Source: Methylibium sp965279545
GTDB lineage: Bacteria > Pseudomonadota > Gammaproteobacteria > Burkholderiales > Burkholderiaceae_C
Length of the DNA stretch: 64,000 nt
Direction of reading: 5' to 3'
Assembly: GCF_965279545.1 (NCBI RefSeq)
Contig: NZ_OZ257250.1
Location: 2,976,001-3,040,000 of the forward strand
Positions 18,006 through 25,955 of this stretch are shown here, piece after piece. The notes beneath the pieces were generated by a model that saw only the letters and a list, made by a program, of their open reading frames with translations, ran no database searches and was not told the DNA's origin. Each line of letters starts with the position of its first letter. Position 1 is the first letter of the stretch. Both the position numbers and the translations under genes were made by a program.

Positions 18006-18968
18006 ATGGCCAACCTACTGTGGCTCCAGGGCGGCGCGTGTTCCGGCAACACGATGTCCTTCCTCAACGCCGAGGAACCGAGTGCCTGCGACCTGGTGAC
18101 CGACTTCGGCATCAACATCCTGTGGCACCCGTCGCTCGGCATGGAACTCGGCGACAACCTGCAGAAGCTGCTGCGCGACTGCGTGTCGGGTGCGATCCCG
18201 CTCGACGTGTTCGTGTTCGAGGGCACGGTGGTCAATGCGCCGAACGGCACCGGCGAATGGAACCGCTTCGCCGGCAAAGCCATGAAGCACTGGGTGCAGG
18301 AACTGGCCAACGCGGCGAAGTTCGTCGTCGCCATCGGCGACTGCGCCACCTGGGGCGGCATCCCGGCCACCGCGCCGAACCCGAGCGACTCGCAGGGCCT
18401 GCAGTTTCTCAAGCGCAACCACGGCGGCTTTCTCGGCAAGAGCTGGGTCGCCAAGTCGGGCCTGCCGGTGATCAACATCCCGGGCTGCCCCGCGCACCCG
18501 GACTGGATCACGCAGATCGTCGTGGCCATCGCCACCGGCCGCGCCGGCGACATCGGCCTCGACGAGTTCCAGCGCCCGAAGACCTTCTTCCAGAGCTTCA
18601 CGCAGACCGGCTGCACCCGCAACATGCACTTCGCCTACAAGGTGTCGGCCACCGAGTTCGGGCAGCGCAAGGGCTGCCTGTTCTACGACCTCGGTTGCCG
18701 CGGACCGATGACGCATTCGCCCTGCAACCGCATCCTGTGGAACCGCGTGTCCTCCAAGACACGCGCCGGCATGCCGTGCATGGGTTGCACCGAGCCCGAG
18801 TTCCCGTTCTTCGACCTCGCCCCGGGCACGGTCTTCAAGACGCAGACCGTGATGGGCGTGCCGAAGGACCTGCCGCTGGGCATCGACAAGAAGGGCTACA
18901 TCTCGCTCACCGCGGCGGCCAAGAACGCCGCACCGCCGTGGGCCGAGCAAGACATCTTCGTCGTCTGA
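18006..18968 (+). CDS. hhyS: [NiFe]-hydrogenase small subunit, group 1h type
   Basis: A 320-residue electron-transfer subunit that should carry three FeS clusters. The N-terminus begins directly with WLQGGACSGNTMSF, followed by AEEPSACDLVTDFGINILWH; further cysteines are in GDCATWGG, PGCPAHPDW, TGCTRNMHF, KGCLFYDLGCRGP, SPCNRILWN and PMCMGC-like PCMGCTEPEF. The signature and the absence of a Tat signal match group 1h (formerly group 5) high-affinity enzymes of actinobacteria and Ralstonia, in which Asp replaces one Cys at the proximal cluster. It should therefore be cytoplasmic. The ATG 18006 follows GAGGAGACAGCTG. It forms an operon with the large subunit, 18 bp downstream. Confidence 0.95.
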   Translation: MANLLWLQGGACSGNTMSFLNAEEPSACDLVTDFGINILWHPSLGMELGDNLQKLLRDCVSGAIPLDVFVFEGTVVNAPNGTGEWNRFAGKAMKHWVQELANAAKFVVAIGDCATWGGIPATAPNPSDSQGLQFLKRNHGGFLGKSWVAKSGLPVINIPGCPAHPDWITQIVVAIATGRAGDIGLDEFQRPKTFFQSFTQTGCTRNMHFAYKVSATEFGQRKGCLFYDLGCRGPMTHSPCNRILWNRVSSKTRAGMPCMGCTEPEFPFFDLAPGTVFKTQTVMGVPKDLPLGIDKKGYISLTAAAKNAAPPWAEQDIFVV

Positions 18969-18986
18969 AACCGAGGAGCACGCACC

Positions 18987-20585
18987 ATGTCAGCAGTCCA
19001 AACACTCGACATCTCGCCGGTCGGCCGCGTCGAAGGCGATCTCGACATCCGCGTCGAGATCCAGGATGGTCAGGTCACCAACGCCTGGACCCAGGCCGAG
19101 CTGTTCCGCGGCTTCGAGGTCATCCTGCGCGACAAGGACCCGCAGGCCGGCCTGGTGGTCACGCCGCGTGCCTGCGGCATCTGCGGCGCCTCGCACCTGA
19201 CCTGCGCTGCGTGGGCGCTGGACACCGCGTGGCAGACCGAGGTGCCGCGCAACGCCATCCTGGCACGCAACCTCGGCCAGATCGTCGAGAGCCTGCAGAG
19301 CCAGCCGCGCTACTTCTACGGCCTGTACGCGATCGACATGACGAACAAGAAGTACCGCGGCAGCAAGTACTACGAGGAGGCCTGCAAGCGCTTCGCCCCG
19401 TTCACCGGCAGCTCCTACGAGCTCGGCGTCACGATCTCGGGCAAGCCGGTGGAGATCTACGCCCTGCTCGGCGGCCAGTGGCCGCACTCGAGCTACATGG
19501 TGCCCGGCGGCGTGATGTGCGCGCCGACGCTGACCGACGTCACCCGCGCCTGGGCGATCCTCGAGTACTTCAAGGTCAACTGGCTGGAGCCGTGCTGGCT
19601 GGGCTGCACGCTGGAGCGCTACGAGCAGATCAAGTCGCACGAGGACTTCCTGAACTGGCTCGACGAGTCGCCCGCCCACGCCAACTCCGACCTCGGCTTC
19701 TACTGGCGCATGGGTCTGGACGTGGGGCTCGACAAATACGGCGGCGGTGTCGGCAAGTACATCAGCTGGGGCTACCTGCCGCATGAAGACAAGTATCAGA
19801 AGCCGACGATCGACTCGCGCAATGCCGCGGTCATCATGAAGAGCGGCGTCTACGACTCGGTGGCCGACACCCACGTGGTGATGGACCAGAAGTTCACCCG
19901 CGAGAATCTGAGCCACGCCTGGTACGACGAAGGCACGGCCGATCAGCACCCCTTCGACCGCACCACGAGGCCGATCCAGAAGAACGACCGCGACTTCGAC
20001 GCCAAGTACTCGTGGGCCTCGGCGGTCTCGCACACCGACTTCGGCCGCCTCGAGGCCGGGCCGTTCGCGCGGCAGCTGATCGCTGGCGGCACACACGGCG
20101 AAGGCTGGCAGCACCACGACCCGCTGATCCTCGACATGTTCAAGAAGATGGGCGGCGCGAGCCTGCACCTGCGCCAGATCGCGCGCATGCATGAGACCAT
20201 CAAACTCTATCGCCAGGCCGAGCGCTGCCTGCGCGAATTCAGGCTGAACGACCCCTGGTACATCAAGCCGAAGGAGCGCGACGGCCGCGGCTGGGGTGCC
20301 ACCGAGGCCATCCGCGGCGCCTTGTGCCACTGGATCGACGTGAAGGATGGCAAGATCAAGAACTATCAGATCATCGCGCCGACCACCTGGAACGTCGGAC
20401 CTCGCGACGGCGCCCAGACGCGCGGGCCGATCGAGGAAGCGCTGATCGGTGCGCCGATCGCCGATGCCAGCGATCCGGTGGAAGTGGGGCATGTGGCGCG
20501 TTCGTTCGATTCGTGTCTGGTGTGCACCGTTCATGCGCACGACGCCAAGACGGGAGATGAACTGGCGCGCTTTCGCATCGGCTGA
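18987..20585 (+). CDS. hhyL: [NiFe]-hydrogenase large subunit, group 1h type
   Basis: A 532-residue catalytic subunit holding the NiFe(CN)2CO centre; it oxidises H2. The L1 motif (RACGICGASHLTCA, near residue 60) and L2 motif (DSCLVCTVH, near 510) supply the four nickel-cluster cysteines. Sixteen residues (AHDAKTGDELARFRIG) follow the last motif histidine, consistent with a C-terminal extension removed by the maturation protease encoded downstream. The start has GAGGAGCAC upstream. The overall sequence (SPVGRVEGDLDIRV, FEVILRDKDPQAG, WPHSSYMVPGGV) fits group 1h. High affinity for atmospheric H2 is a family property, not shown here. Confidence 0.96.
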   Translation: MSAVQTLDISPVGRVEGDLDIRVEIQDGQVTNAWTQAELFRGFEVILRDKDPQAGLVVTPRACGICGASHLTCAAWALDTAWQTEVPRNAILARNLGQIVESLQSQPRYFYGLYAIDMTNKKYRGSKYYEEACKRFAPFTGSSYELGVTISGKPVEIYALLGGQWPHSSYMVPGGVMCAPTLTDVTRAWAILEYFKVNWLEPCWLGCTLERYEQIKSHEDFLNWLDESPAHANSDLGFYWRMGLDVGLDKYGGGVGKYISWGYLPHEDKYQKPTIDSRNAAVIMKSGVYDSVADTHVVMDQKFTRENLSHAWYDEGTADQHPFDRTTRPIQKNDRDFDAKYSWASAVSHTDFGRLEAGPFARQLIAGGTHGEGWQHHDPLILDMFKKMGGASLHLRQIARMHETIKLYRQAERCLREFRLNDPWYIKPKERDGRGWGATEAIRGALCHWIDVKDGKIKNYQIIAPTTWNVGPRDGAQTRGPIEEALIGAPIADASDPVEVGHVARSFDSCLVCTVHAHDAKTGDELARFRIG

Positions 20586-20649
20586 TGGCCTGCCCGTCGC
20601 AGCCTGGCGCCGAGGAGCCGGGTAGCCGGACGAGCAGGGGAGAACAACG

Positions 20650-20964
20650 ATGTCCAAGAGCGACGACGACGCGCTGCGCGAGAAGATCGGTGCGCTGATG
20701 GCCACGGGCCTGACGACGCAGACCGAGCCGTTCCCGGAGACCGACAGGGAGTTCGGCCATCTGCTCGCCGAATTGCGAGAACTGCCTTCGGACGATCTGC
20801 AGGGCAAGCTGGTGCTGAGCGGCTTTGTCGACAAACCGTACGGGCCCGATCAGATGCGCTGCCAGGAATGCATGTACTACCTGGTGCATCGCAAGTGGTG
20901 CGACCTCCCGGAGCTGGCGGTCCCGGTGGAGCCCGATTGGTGGTGCCGCCTCTGGCGCATCTAG
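20650..20964 (+). CDS. Hydrogenase-associated four-cysteine protein, paralogue A
   Basis: A 104-residue protein directly after the large subunit (64 bp gap, RBS GGGGAGAACAAC). The C-terminal third has C-x2-C-x9-C-x14-C (CQECMYYLVHRKWCDLPELA, then VPVEPDWWCRLWRI), able to bind a small FeS cluster or zinc. The N-terminal part is helical (LPSDDLQGKLVLSGF). The next gene encodes a paralogue with the same cysteine spacing. Genes of this kind accompany group 1h hydrogenases, and a role in electron transfer or assembly is possible. No function is established from the sequence. Confidence 0.78.
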   Translation: MSKSDDDALREKIGALMATGLTTQTEPFPETDREFGHLLAELRELPSDDLQGKLVLSGFVDKPYGPDQMRCQECMYYLVHRKWCDLPELAVPVEPDWWCRLWRI

Positions 20965-20992
20965 GGCCTGTTCACGCTACCGGAGGGCACAC

Positions 20993-21322
20993 GTGGGCGA
21001 CAGCGAATCCGCGCTGCGCGCCCGCGTCGAGCACCTGCTCGCGCAGGGCCTGGAGACACGCTGCAGCGAGCGCGCCTACGACAGCGCCCAGGTCAACGCC
21101 GTGACCGCACGGCTGGCCGCGTTGCCGCCCGACGACCTCGAGGGCAAGCTCGCCAGTGCCGGATTCACGCTGCAGCCCTGGCCCGACCCCGCAGGGGACG
21201 ACGAGCTCGTGCAGGGCTGCTCGAGCTGCATGTATTTCGAAGCCCACAGGCGCTTTTGCGCGCTGCCCGAACTGAGGCTGCCGGTCGAGCCGACCTGGTC
21301 CTGCATCCTCTGGCGGATCTGA
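20993..21322 (+). CDS. Hydrogenase-associated four-cysteine protein, paralogue B
   Basis: A 109-residue paralogue of the preceding protein, starting at GTG 20993 after GGAGG. It shares LPPDDLEGKLASAGF and the same cysteine frame (CSSCMYFEAHRRFCALPEL, then LPVEPTWSCILWRI). The N-terminal regions differ, and this copy has a short insertion (DPAGDDELV) before the first cysteine. The tandem arrangement suggests duplication followed by divergence, perhaps to form a heterodimer. Confidence 0.76.
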   Translation: MGDSESALRARVEHLLAQGLETRCSERAYDSAQVNAVTARLAALPPDDLEGKLASAGFTLQPWPDPAGDDELVQGCSSCMYFEAHRRFCALPELRLPVEPTWSCILWRI

Positions 21323-21372
21323 AATGAAGCCCCGCACTCACTTCGCTCACCACGTCCCGAGGAGGTGCTGAC

Positions 21373-21867
21373 ATGCGGGTCGTCATCGGTTGCGGCAACC
21401 TCAACCGCAGCGACGACGCGGCCGGGGTGCTCGTCGTCCAGCGCCTGCGACAGGAGTTCGGCGATCGGTTGCCGGCGGACGTGCGGCTGTTCGATGCCGG
21501 CACCGGCGGCATGGAGGTCATGTTCCAGGCCCGCGGCGCGCGCCAACTGATCATCGTCGACGCCTGCCGCGCGGACTCGACCCCCGGCGCGATCTTCCGC
21601 CTGCCGGGCTCGGAGATCTCCGGTGCGCACCAGCCCGGCTACAGCCTGCACGACTTCCGCTGGGACCACGCCGTGCATGCCGGGCGGCGCATCTTCGGCG
21701 ACGCTTTCCCGAGCGACCTGACCGTCTACCTGATCGAGGCCGGCTCGCTGGCCCTCGGCACCGAGGTCGGCGCGCCGGTGCAGGCGGCGATCGGAATCGT
21801 GAGCGGGATCATCGCGCAGGCCATCCGCGCCGGACCGGCGAGCGCCCGGGCCCCTCCCCAGCCATGA
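21373..21867 (+). CDS. Hydrogenase maturation endopeptidase
   Basis: A 164-residue M52-family protease that cuts the C-terminal extension of the large subunit after nickel insertion. The family's nickel-recognition residues are visible: Asp in GNLNRSDDAAG, Asp in IIVDACRAD, and His in HDFRWDHAV. It should act on the adjacent hhyL product, which has a 16-residue tail. Its stop overlaps the following start (ATGA). Confidence 0.92.
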   Translation: MRVVIGCGNLNRSDDAAGVLVVQRLRQEFGDRLPADVRLFDAGTGGMEVMFQARGARQLIIVDACRADSTPGAIFRLPGSEISGAHQPGYSLHDFRWDHAVHAGRRIFGDAFPSDLTVYLIEAGSLALGTEVGAPVQAAIGIVSGIIAQAIRAGPASARAPPQP

Positions 21868-22178
21868 GCCACACCGTGCGGGTCGGCAACGGCCGCCTCG
21901 TCGTGCCGCTCGAGACCTACGAGTGCTACCTGGGCGCGGCCACCTCGGCCGCGCTGCTCGAGCGCGACGGCCGGGTGCTGCTGCTGCCGCTGTCCGGCCC
22001 GGTCGCCGGCGGCCTGCTGCTGAAGCAGCGCAACCTGCACGGCGACCGCGTGCTGCTGGCCCCGGAGTTCCTGGCCCGTTGCGGGCACGGCGAGCTCGGC
22101 ACCGACCGCGAGTACGCCGTGCGCTGGGCCAGCGAGGACGGTGCGCTGTGGATCGAAGGCCTGTCGGCGGCCGGATGA
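21864..22178 (+). CDS. Hypothetical protein of hydrogenase cluster
   Basis: A 104-residue protein in ATGA overlap with the protease gene. It is rich in short beta strands (VRVGNGRLVVPLETYECYL, GRVLLLPLSGPVAGGLLLKQ, DRVLLAPEF, YAVRWASEDGALWIEGL) and has only two cysteines, so metal binding is not evident. It is probably a soluble small beta-barrel domain. No family was recognised; the coupling suggests a maturation or assembly role. Confidence 0.7.
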   Translation: MSHTVRVGNGRLVVPLETYECYLGAATSAALLERDGRVLLLPLSGPVAGGLLLKQRNLHGDRVLLAPEFLARCGHGELGTDREYAVRWASEDGALWIEGLSAAG

Positions 22179-22242
22179 ACCGTGCTGCGATCGTGCCCCG
22201 CCGTCCACGCAGCGCAAACTTTCTTTGCGCTCGCATACCTTA

Positions 22243-22271
22243 TTGACCATCGCCGCAGACCGGTCTAGATT
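22243..22271 (+). promoter_or_regulatory. Internal sigma-70 promoter before the TPR gene
   Basis: TTGACC (22243-22248) and TAGATT (22266-22271) are separated by exactly 17 bases, a good housekeeping promoter. A 7-bp hairpin (GCGCAAA/TTTGCGC, 22212-22230) stands just upstream. Together they suggest that the second half of the cluster is also transcribed independently of sigma-54. Confidence 0.55.
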
Positions 22272-22309
22272 CGTTCGCATCGACCCCGTGTCGCCCCTGG
22301 AGGCGCTCG

Positions 22310-23311
22310 ATGCAGACCCTCTCGCAGTCGCAGCTTCAAGCCGCCCTCGGCGCGGCCGAAGACGCCGCCGCGTCGCCGCAGGAGCGGGCCGAGATGCTGA
22401 TGGAGATCGCGATGGGCCTGCAGCGCCGACCGGAGTCGGCGCAACAGATCACTGACGCCATCCACTTGTACCAGCGAGCGCTCGAGCTGGCCCCTGTCGC
22501 GGCCGTCCTGCTCCGGGCCCGCATCGGCGCCCGCCTGGGCACCGCGCTGCAGGCCCTGCCGGACTGCGGCGACGGCCGCGGCGTCGACAACCTGGAGCGC
22601 GCGCTGGCCAGCCTGCAAGCCGCCCTGCCGGCCCTCGAGACCCAAGGCACGCCGGAAGAAGCAGCCGAGGTCGAGCTCAACCAGGGCCTGGTGCAGCAAG
22701 CCCTGGCCGCCTCGGGCCGCGCGCGCATCCAGGACGCGATCAACACCTACCTGCGCGCGCTGCGCGTGTTCACCCGCGAGGCCTATCCGCAGGAGTTCGC
22801 GATCCTGCACAACAACCTCGCGATCGCCTACCTGTCGATCCCGGCCACCGACGAGCGCAGCCGGCTGCGCGAGGCTCTCGCGGTGCAGTCGTTCGAGGAG
22901 GTGCTGAAGGTCATCAACCTGATCGACCACCCGAGCGAGTACGCGATGGTCAACAACAACCTCGGCAACGCGCTGCAGGTCGCGTCGAGCAGCCACGTGG
23001 TCGAGAACCACCTGCGTGCCCTCGCCGCCTACGACGAGGCGCTGCGCGTGCGCAATCCGCGCGACACGCCGCTGGAGTACGCGAACACGATCTCGAACAA
23101 GGCCAATGTGCTGCGCTGCCTGGTGCCCGATGCGGCGCGCGACGTGTCGCAAGCCGACCTGCGCGACCCACTGGCCGATGCGCTCGCGCTGGTGCGCGAG
23201 GCGCACCAGCTGTTCACCCGCCACGGCGACGCGCACAAGGCGCAGCTGATGTCGCAGGCCACCGCGGAGATCGAGGCCGAGCTGGCGCAGCGTCGCCAGC
23301 TTGCCAACTGA
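22310..23311 (+). CDS. TPR-repeat protein of hydrogenase cluster
   Basis: A 333-residue all-helical protein with tetratricopeptide-like repeats (for example AILHNNLAIAYLSIP, AMVNNNLGNALQVASS, YANTISNKANVLRCL). There is no signal peptide or membrane segment, so it is cytoplasmic. The repeats suggest a scaffold for protein contacts. TPR proteins are a recurring neighbour of group 1h hydrogenases. Partner proteins are unknown; the FeS proteins encoded downstream are plausible. It is preceded by its own sigma-70-like promoter. Confidence 0.8.
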   Translation: MQTLSQSQLQAALGAAEDAAASPQERAEMLMEIAMGLQRRPESAQQITDAIHLYQRALELAPVAAVLLRARIGARLGTALQALPDCGDGRGVDNLERALASLQAALPALETQGTPEEAAEVELNQGLVQQALAASGRARIQDAINTYLRALRVFTREAYPQEFAILHNNLAIAYLSIPATDERSRLREALAVQSFEEVLKVINLIDHPSEYAMVNNNLGNALQVASSSHVVENHLRALAAYDEALRVRNPRDTPLEYANTISNKANVLRCLVPDAARDVSQADLRDPLADALALVREAHQLFTRHGDAHKAQLMSQATAEIEAELAQRRQLAN

Positions 23312-23355
23312 TCACCAACCGACCCACCCCCTCCCCCGCGAACGAAGGAGAGCAC

Positions 23356-23553
23356 ATGACTGCGATGAGCTTGATCGGACTGACGCTGCTGGCACTGCTG
23401 CTGGCACTGATCGGCGGCGCCGCGAGCGGCCTCAGGATCGGCGCCGACGCGCTGGGCAAGGAGCTGGCCGCGATGATGGGCGCGTTCTTCGGACCGACCG
23501 CCGTGCTGCCGGCCATCATGGTCGGCCTGCTGCTGCTGTACTTCGTTCGCTGA
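23356..23553 (+). CDS. Small two-helix membrane protein A
   Basis: A 65-residue protein with two predicted transmembrane helices (SLIGLTLLALLLALIGGAA and AVLPAIMVGLLLLYFV) joined by a short amphipathic loop (GADALGKELAAMMGAFFG). The start has AAGGAGAGCAC upstream. It is followed after 10 bp by a second small membrane protein. In a cluster whose hydrogenase lacks export signals, such proteins could anchor the enzyme or its electron carriers at the inner membrane; this is inference. Confidence 0.75.
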   Translation: MTAMSLIGLTLLALLLALIGGAASGLRIGADALGKELAAMMGAFFGPTAVLPAIMVGLLLLYFVR

Positions 23554-23563
23554 GGAGAACGCC

Positions 23564-23785
23564 GTGCTCGACATGTTCCTCAACTCGGTGCGGCTGTTCG
23601 TGGCCGGCAAGCTGTTCCGTGACGGCCGCGCGGTGCTGGTGCAATGGCTCAAGGGCTTCGCGGTCTGCCTGGCGCTGCTGCTGGTGCTGGGCTGGTGGGT
23701 GTCGCCGCTGGTCGGTGTGGTCGTCGCTTCGCTGGTCGGCGGCGCGCTGCAACCGCTGCTGTTCAAGGACCTCAAGTACGCGTGA
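23564..23785 (+). CDS. Small membrane protein B
   Basis: A 73-residue protein starting at GTG 23564 (alternative ATG 23573) with GAGGAGAAC upstream. A basic amphipathic N-terminus (MFLNSVRLFVAGKLFRDGR) precedes two hydrophobic segments (GFAVCLALLLVLGWWV and LVGVVVASLVGGALQPLL). It is translationally close to membrane protein A (10 bp) and may form a complex with it. No family was recognised. Confidence 0.72.
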   Translation: MLDMFLNSVRLFVAGKLFRDGRAVLVQWLKGFAVCLALLLVLGWWVSPLVGVVVASLVGGALQPLLFKDLKYA

Positions 23786-23815
23786 GCGCGGCTTGCCATC
23801 CCTCGCAGGCTCGTC

Positions 23816-24718
23816 ATGGCCGATAGCCAGTCCCTCGACGCCCTCCACGCGCAATCCGCCGCCGAACTGGCGCGGCGCGCCGATGACCTGGCACAGCTCG
23901 AGGCGCTGACGCAGGGCTGGGACGAAGCGCAGCAGCGCGTGCTCGGCGCGATCAAGACGGGCATCGAGGAGCTCAACGCCGAGGCCTTCAAGCGCCTGAT
24001 CCGCGCGCTGAAGGACGAGCCGGCCGCCGCGCCGGTGCTGCGCCGGGCGGTGCGCGACCCGCTGGTCTACCAGGTGCTGCGCTTCCACGGCGTGGTGAAG
24101 GAGCCGCTCGAGCACCGCGTCGCGAAGGCGCTGGACGACGTGCGCCCCTTCCTCAAGACGCATGGCGGCGACGTCGAGCTGGTCGCGATCAAGCCGCCCG
24201 ACACGGTGGAAGTGCGGCTGGTGGGCTCCTGCCAGTCCTGCCCCTCCTCGGGCGAGACGCTGAGCGAGGGCGTCGAGAAATCGATCCGCGCGCTGTGCCC
24301 CGAGATCACCACGGTCACGCGCGTCAGCCGCGGCGCTGCCGAGCACGGCGCAGGCCCGAACGGCGAGCAGGTGGTGCACTTCGTCAGCCCCTTCGCGCGC
24401 CAGCACGACGCCGGCTGGCTGGACCTGTGCCGGCTCGCAGACCTGCACGACGACCAGATCGCCACGCGCACGGCCGAAGGCCGCGAACTGCTGCTCTACC
24501 GGCACGGCGACAGCGTCGCCTGCTACGACAACGCCTGCGCCCACATGGGCATGCCGCTCGACGGCGGCGCAGTCGAAGGCGGCAGCCTGTGCTGCCCCTA
24601 CCACGGCTTCGTCTACCGGCTCGACACCGGCGAGTGCCTGACGGTGCCCGAGGTGCAACTCGCGGTGCACGCCGTCAAGGTGGTCGGCGAGCGCGTGCAC
24701 GTGCGGCTGAGGCGCTGA
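23816..24718 (+). CDS. NifU-like/Rieske fusion iron-sulfur protein
   Basis: A 300-residue protein with an N-terminal helical region (1-95), a NifU C-terminal-type domain (RPFLKTHGGDVELV and the CxxC in GSCQSCPSS, about 105-170), and a C-terminal Rieske [2Fe-2S] domain (CAHMGMPLDGG with CxH, CCPYHGF with CxxH, about 190-300). It has no signal peptide. Related FeS proteins accompany group 1h hydrogenases and are proposed electron acceptors from the small subunit. Here it could pass electrons towards the quinone pool with the two small membrane proteins just upstream. Confidence 0.9.
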   Translation: MADSQSLDALHAQSAAELARRADDLAQLEALTQGWDEAQQRVLGAIKTGIEELNAEAFKRLIRALKDEPAAAPVLRRAVRDPLVYQVLRFHGVVKEPLEHRVAKALDDVRPFLKTHGGDVELVAIKPPDTVEVRLVGSCQSCPSSGETLSEGVEKSIRALCPEITTVTRVSRGAAEHGAGPNGEQVVHFVSPFARQHDAGWLDLCRLADLHDDQIATRTAEGRELLLYRHGDSVACYDNACAHMGMPLDGGAVEGGSLCCPYHGFVYRLDTGECLTVPEVQLAVHAVKVVGERVHVRLRR

Positions 24719-24725
24719 GGCCGCG

Positions 24726-25955
24726 ATGGATGCCGTCGTCAGCCACGTCTCGCTCGCCCCGGTCGCCAAGCGACCGGCGGGGCCGGTGCAACCCAGCCGC
24801 CCGCTGCTCGACGAGCGCGGCGCGCAGGTCATCCTCGGCGCCAGCGGCGAGCCGCTCGGCCTCGCCCAGCCGGTGGTGCCGTCGGCCACCACGATGTTCG
24901 GCCCGCGTGGCGTGTGCGCGCTGGCCGATGGCTCGCTGTGGGTGTCCGACACCGGCCACCACCGCGTGCTCGGCTGGCGCCAGCAGCCTGAGGGCGATGC
25001 CACGCCGGCCGACTGGCTGCTCGGCCAGCCCGCCTTCGACCGCGAAGGCCGCAATGCCCGCGGCGCGGTGAGCCCGCTGAGCATGAACGTGCCGACCGGG
25101 CTGTGCGCCTGCGGCACCGACAGCCGCGGTCTGGCCGTCGCCGACGCCTGGAACCACCGCGTGCTGATCTGGCATGAGCGGCCCCGCCATTCGCAGTCGC
25201 CGCCCGACGTGGTGCTGGGCCAGGCCGGCTTTGATGCCGCGGAATCGAACCGCGGGCTGGCCGCACCGCGCGCCGACACGCTGTTCTGGCCCTACTGCGT
25301 GGCCTGGGACGGAGCACGGCTCTGGGTCGCCGACACCGGCAACCGGCGCGTGCTGCGCTGGGACGGGCTGCCGCAGCGCCACGGCGACGCCGCGGCGCTC
25401 GTGCTCGGGCAGCCCGACTTCGCGCACCGCGACGAGAACGCCGGACACGCGCCCGGTCCGGCCGGCATGCGCTGGCCGCATGCGATCAGCTTCCCCGCCG
25501 GTGGCCTGTGCGTCGCCGACGCCGGCAACAACCGGCTGATGCTGTGGCGGCGCCCGCCGACCCGGCAGCACGCGCCCTGCGACCTGTTCGTCGGCCAGGC
25601 GGATGCGGGGGCCGCCGAGCACAACCGCGCCAGCTACTACCCCGATGCCGCCTGCCTCAACATGCCCTATGGCGCGGCCGTGGCCGGCGAGTGGCTGGTC
25701 GTTGCCGACACGGCCAACTCGCGCCTGCTGGCCTGGCACCTGCCCGACCTGACCCGCGACGGCGTGCCCGCCCGCGCCCTCGCGGCCCAGCCCGACTGGC
25801 AGAGCAAGGGCGACAACCGCTGGCAGCCCGCCACGCGCGACAGCGTCTGCTGGCCCTACAGCGTGGCGGTGCACGGCGAGCAGCTGCTGGTCGCCGACTC
25901 CGGCAACAACCGCGTGCTGCTCTGGCGGCTCCACGACACGGTGCGCTCCGCATGA
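24726..25955 (+). CDS. NHL-repeat beta-propeller protein of hydrogenase cluster
   Basis: A 409-residue protein made of repeated NHL/propeller blades, each ending in a variant of WVSDTGHHRVLGW, AVADAWNHRVLIW, WVADTGNRRVLRW, CVADAGNNRLMLW or LVADSGNNRVLLW, with LGQPxF-type turns between. No export signal is evident, so it is probably cytoplasmic and acts as a binding platform. NHL proteins are a characteristic companion of group 1h hydrogenases, but their job is unknown. The gene follows the NifU-Rieske gene by 7 bp and overlaps hypF by 4 bp. Confidence 0.87.
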   Translation: MDAVVSHVSLAPVAKRPAGPVQPSRPLLDERGAQVILGASGEPLGLAQPVVPSATTMFGPRGVCALADGSLWVSDTGHHRVLGWRQQPEGDATPADWLLGQPAFDREGRNARGAVSPLSMNVPTGLCACGTDSRGLAVADAWNHRVLIWHERPRHSQSPPDVVLGQAGFDAAESNRGLAAPRADTLFWPYCVAWDGARLWVADTGNRRVLRWDGLPQRHGDAAALVLGQPDFAHRDENAGHAPGPAGMRWPHAISFPAGGLCVADAGNNRLMLWRRPPTRQHAPCDLFVGQADAGAAEHNRASYYPDAACLNMPYGAAVAGEWLVVADTANSRLLAWHLPDLTRDGVPARALAAQPDWQSKGDNRWQPATRDSVCWPYSVAVHGEQLLVADSGNNRVLLWRLHDTVRSA

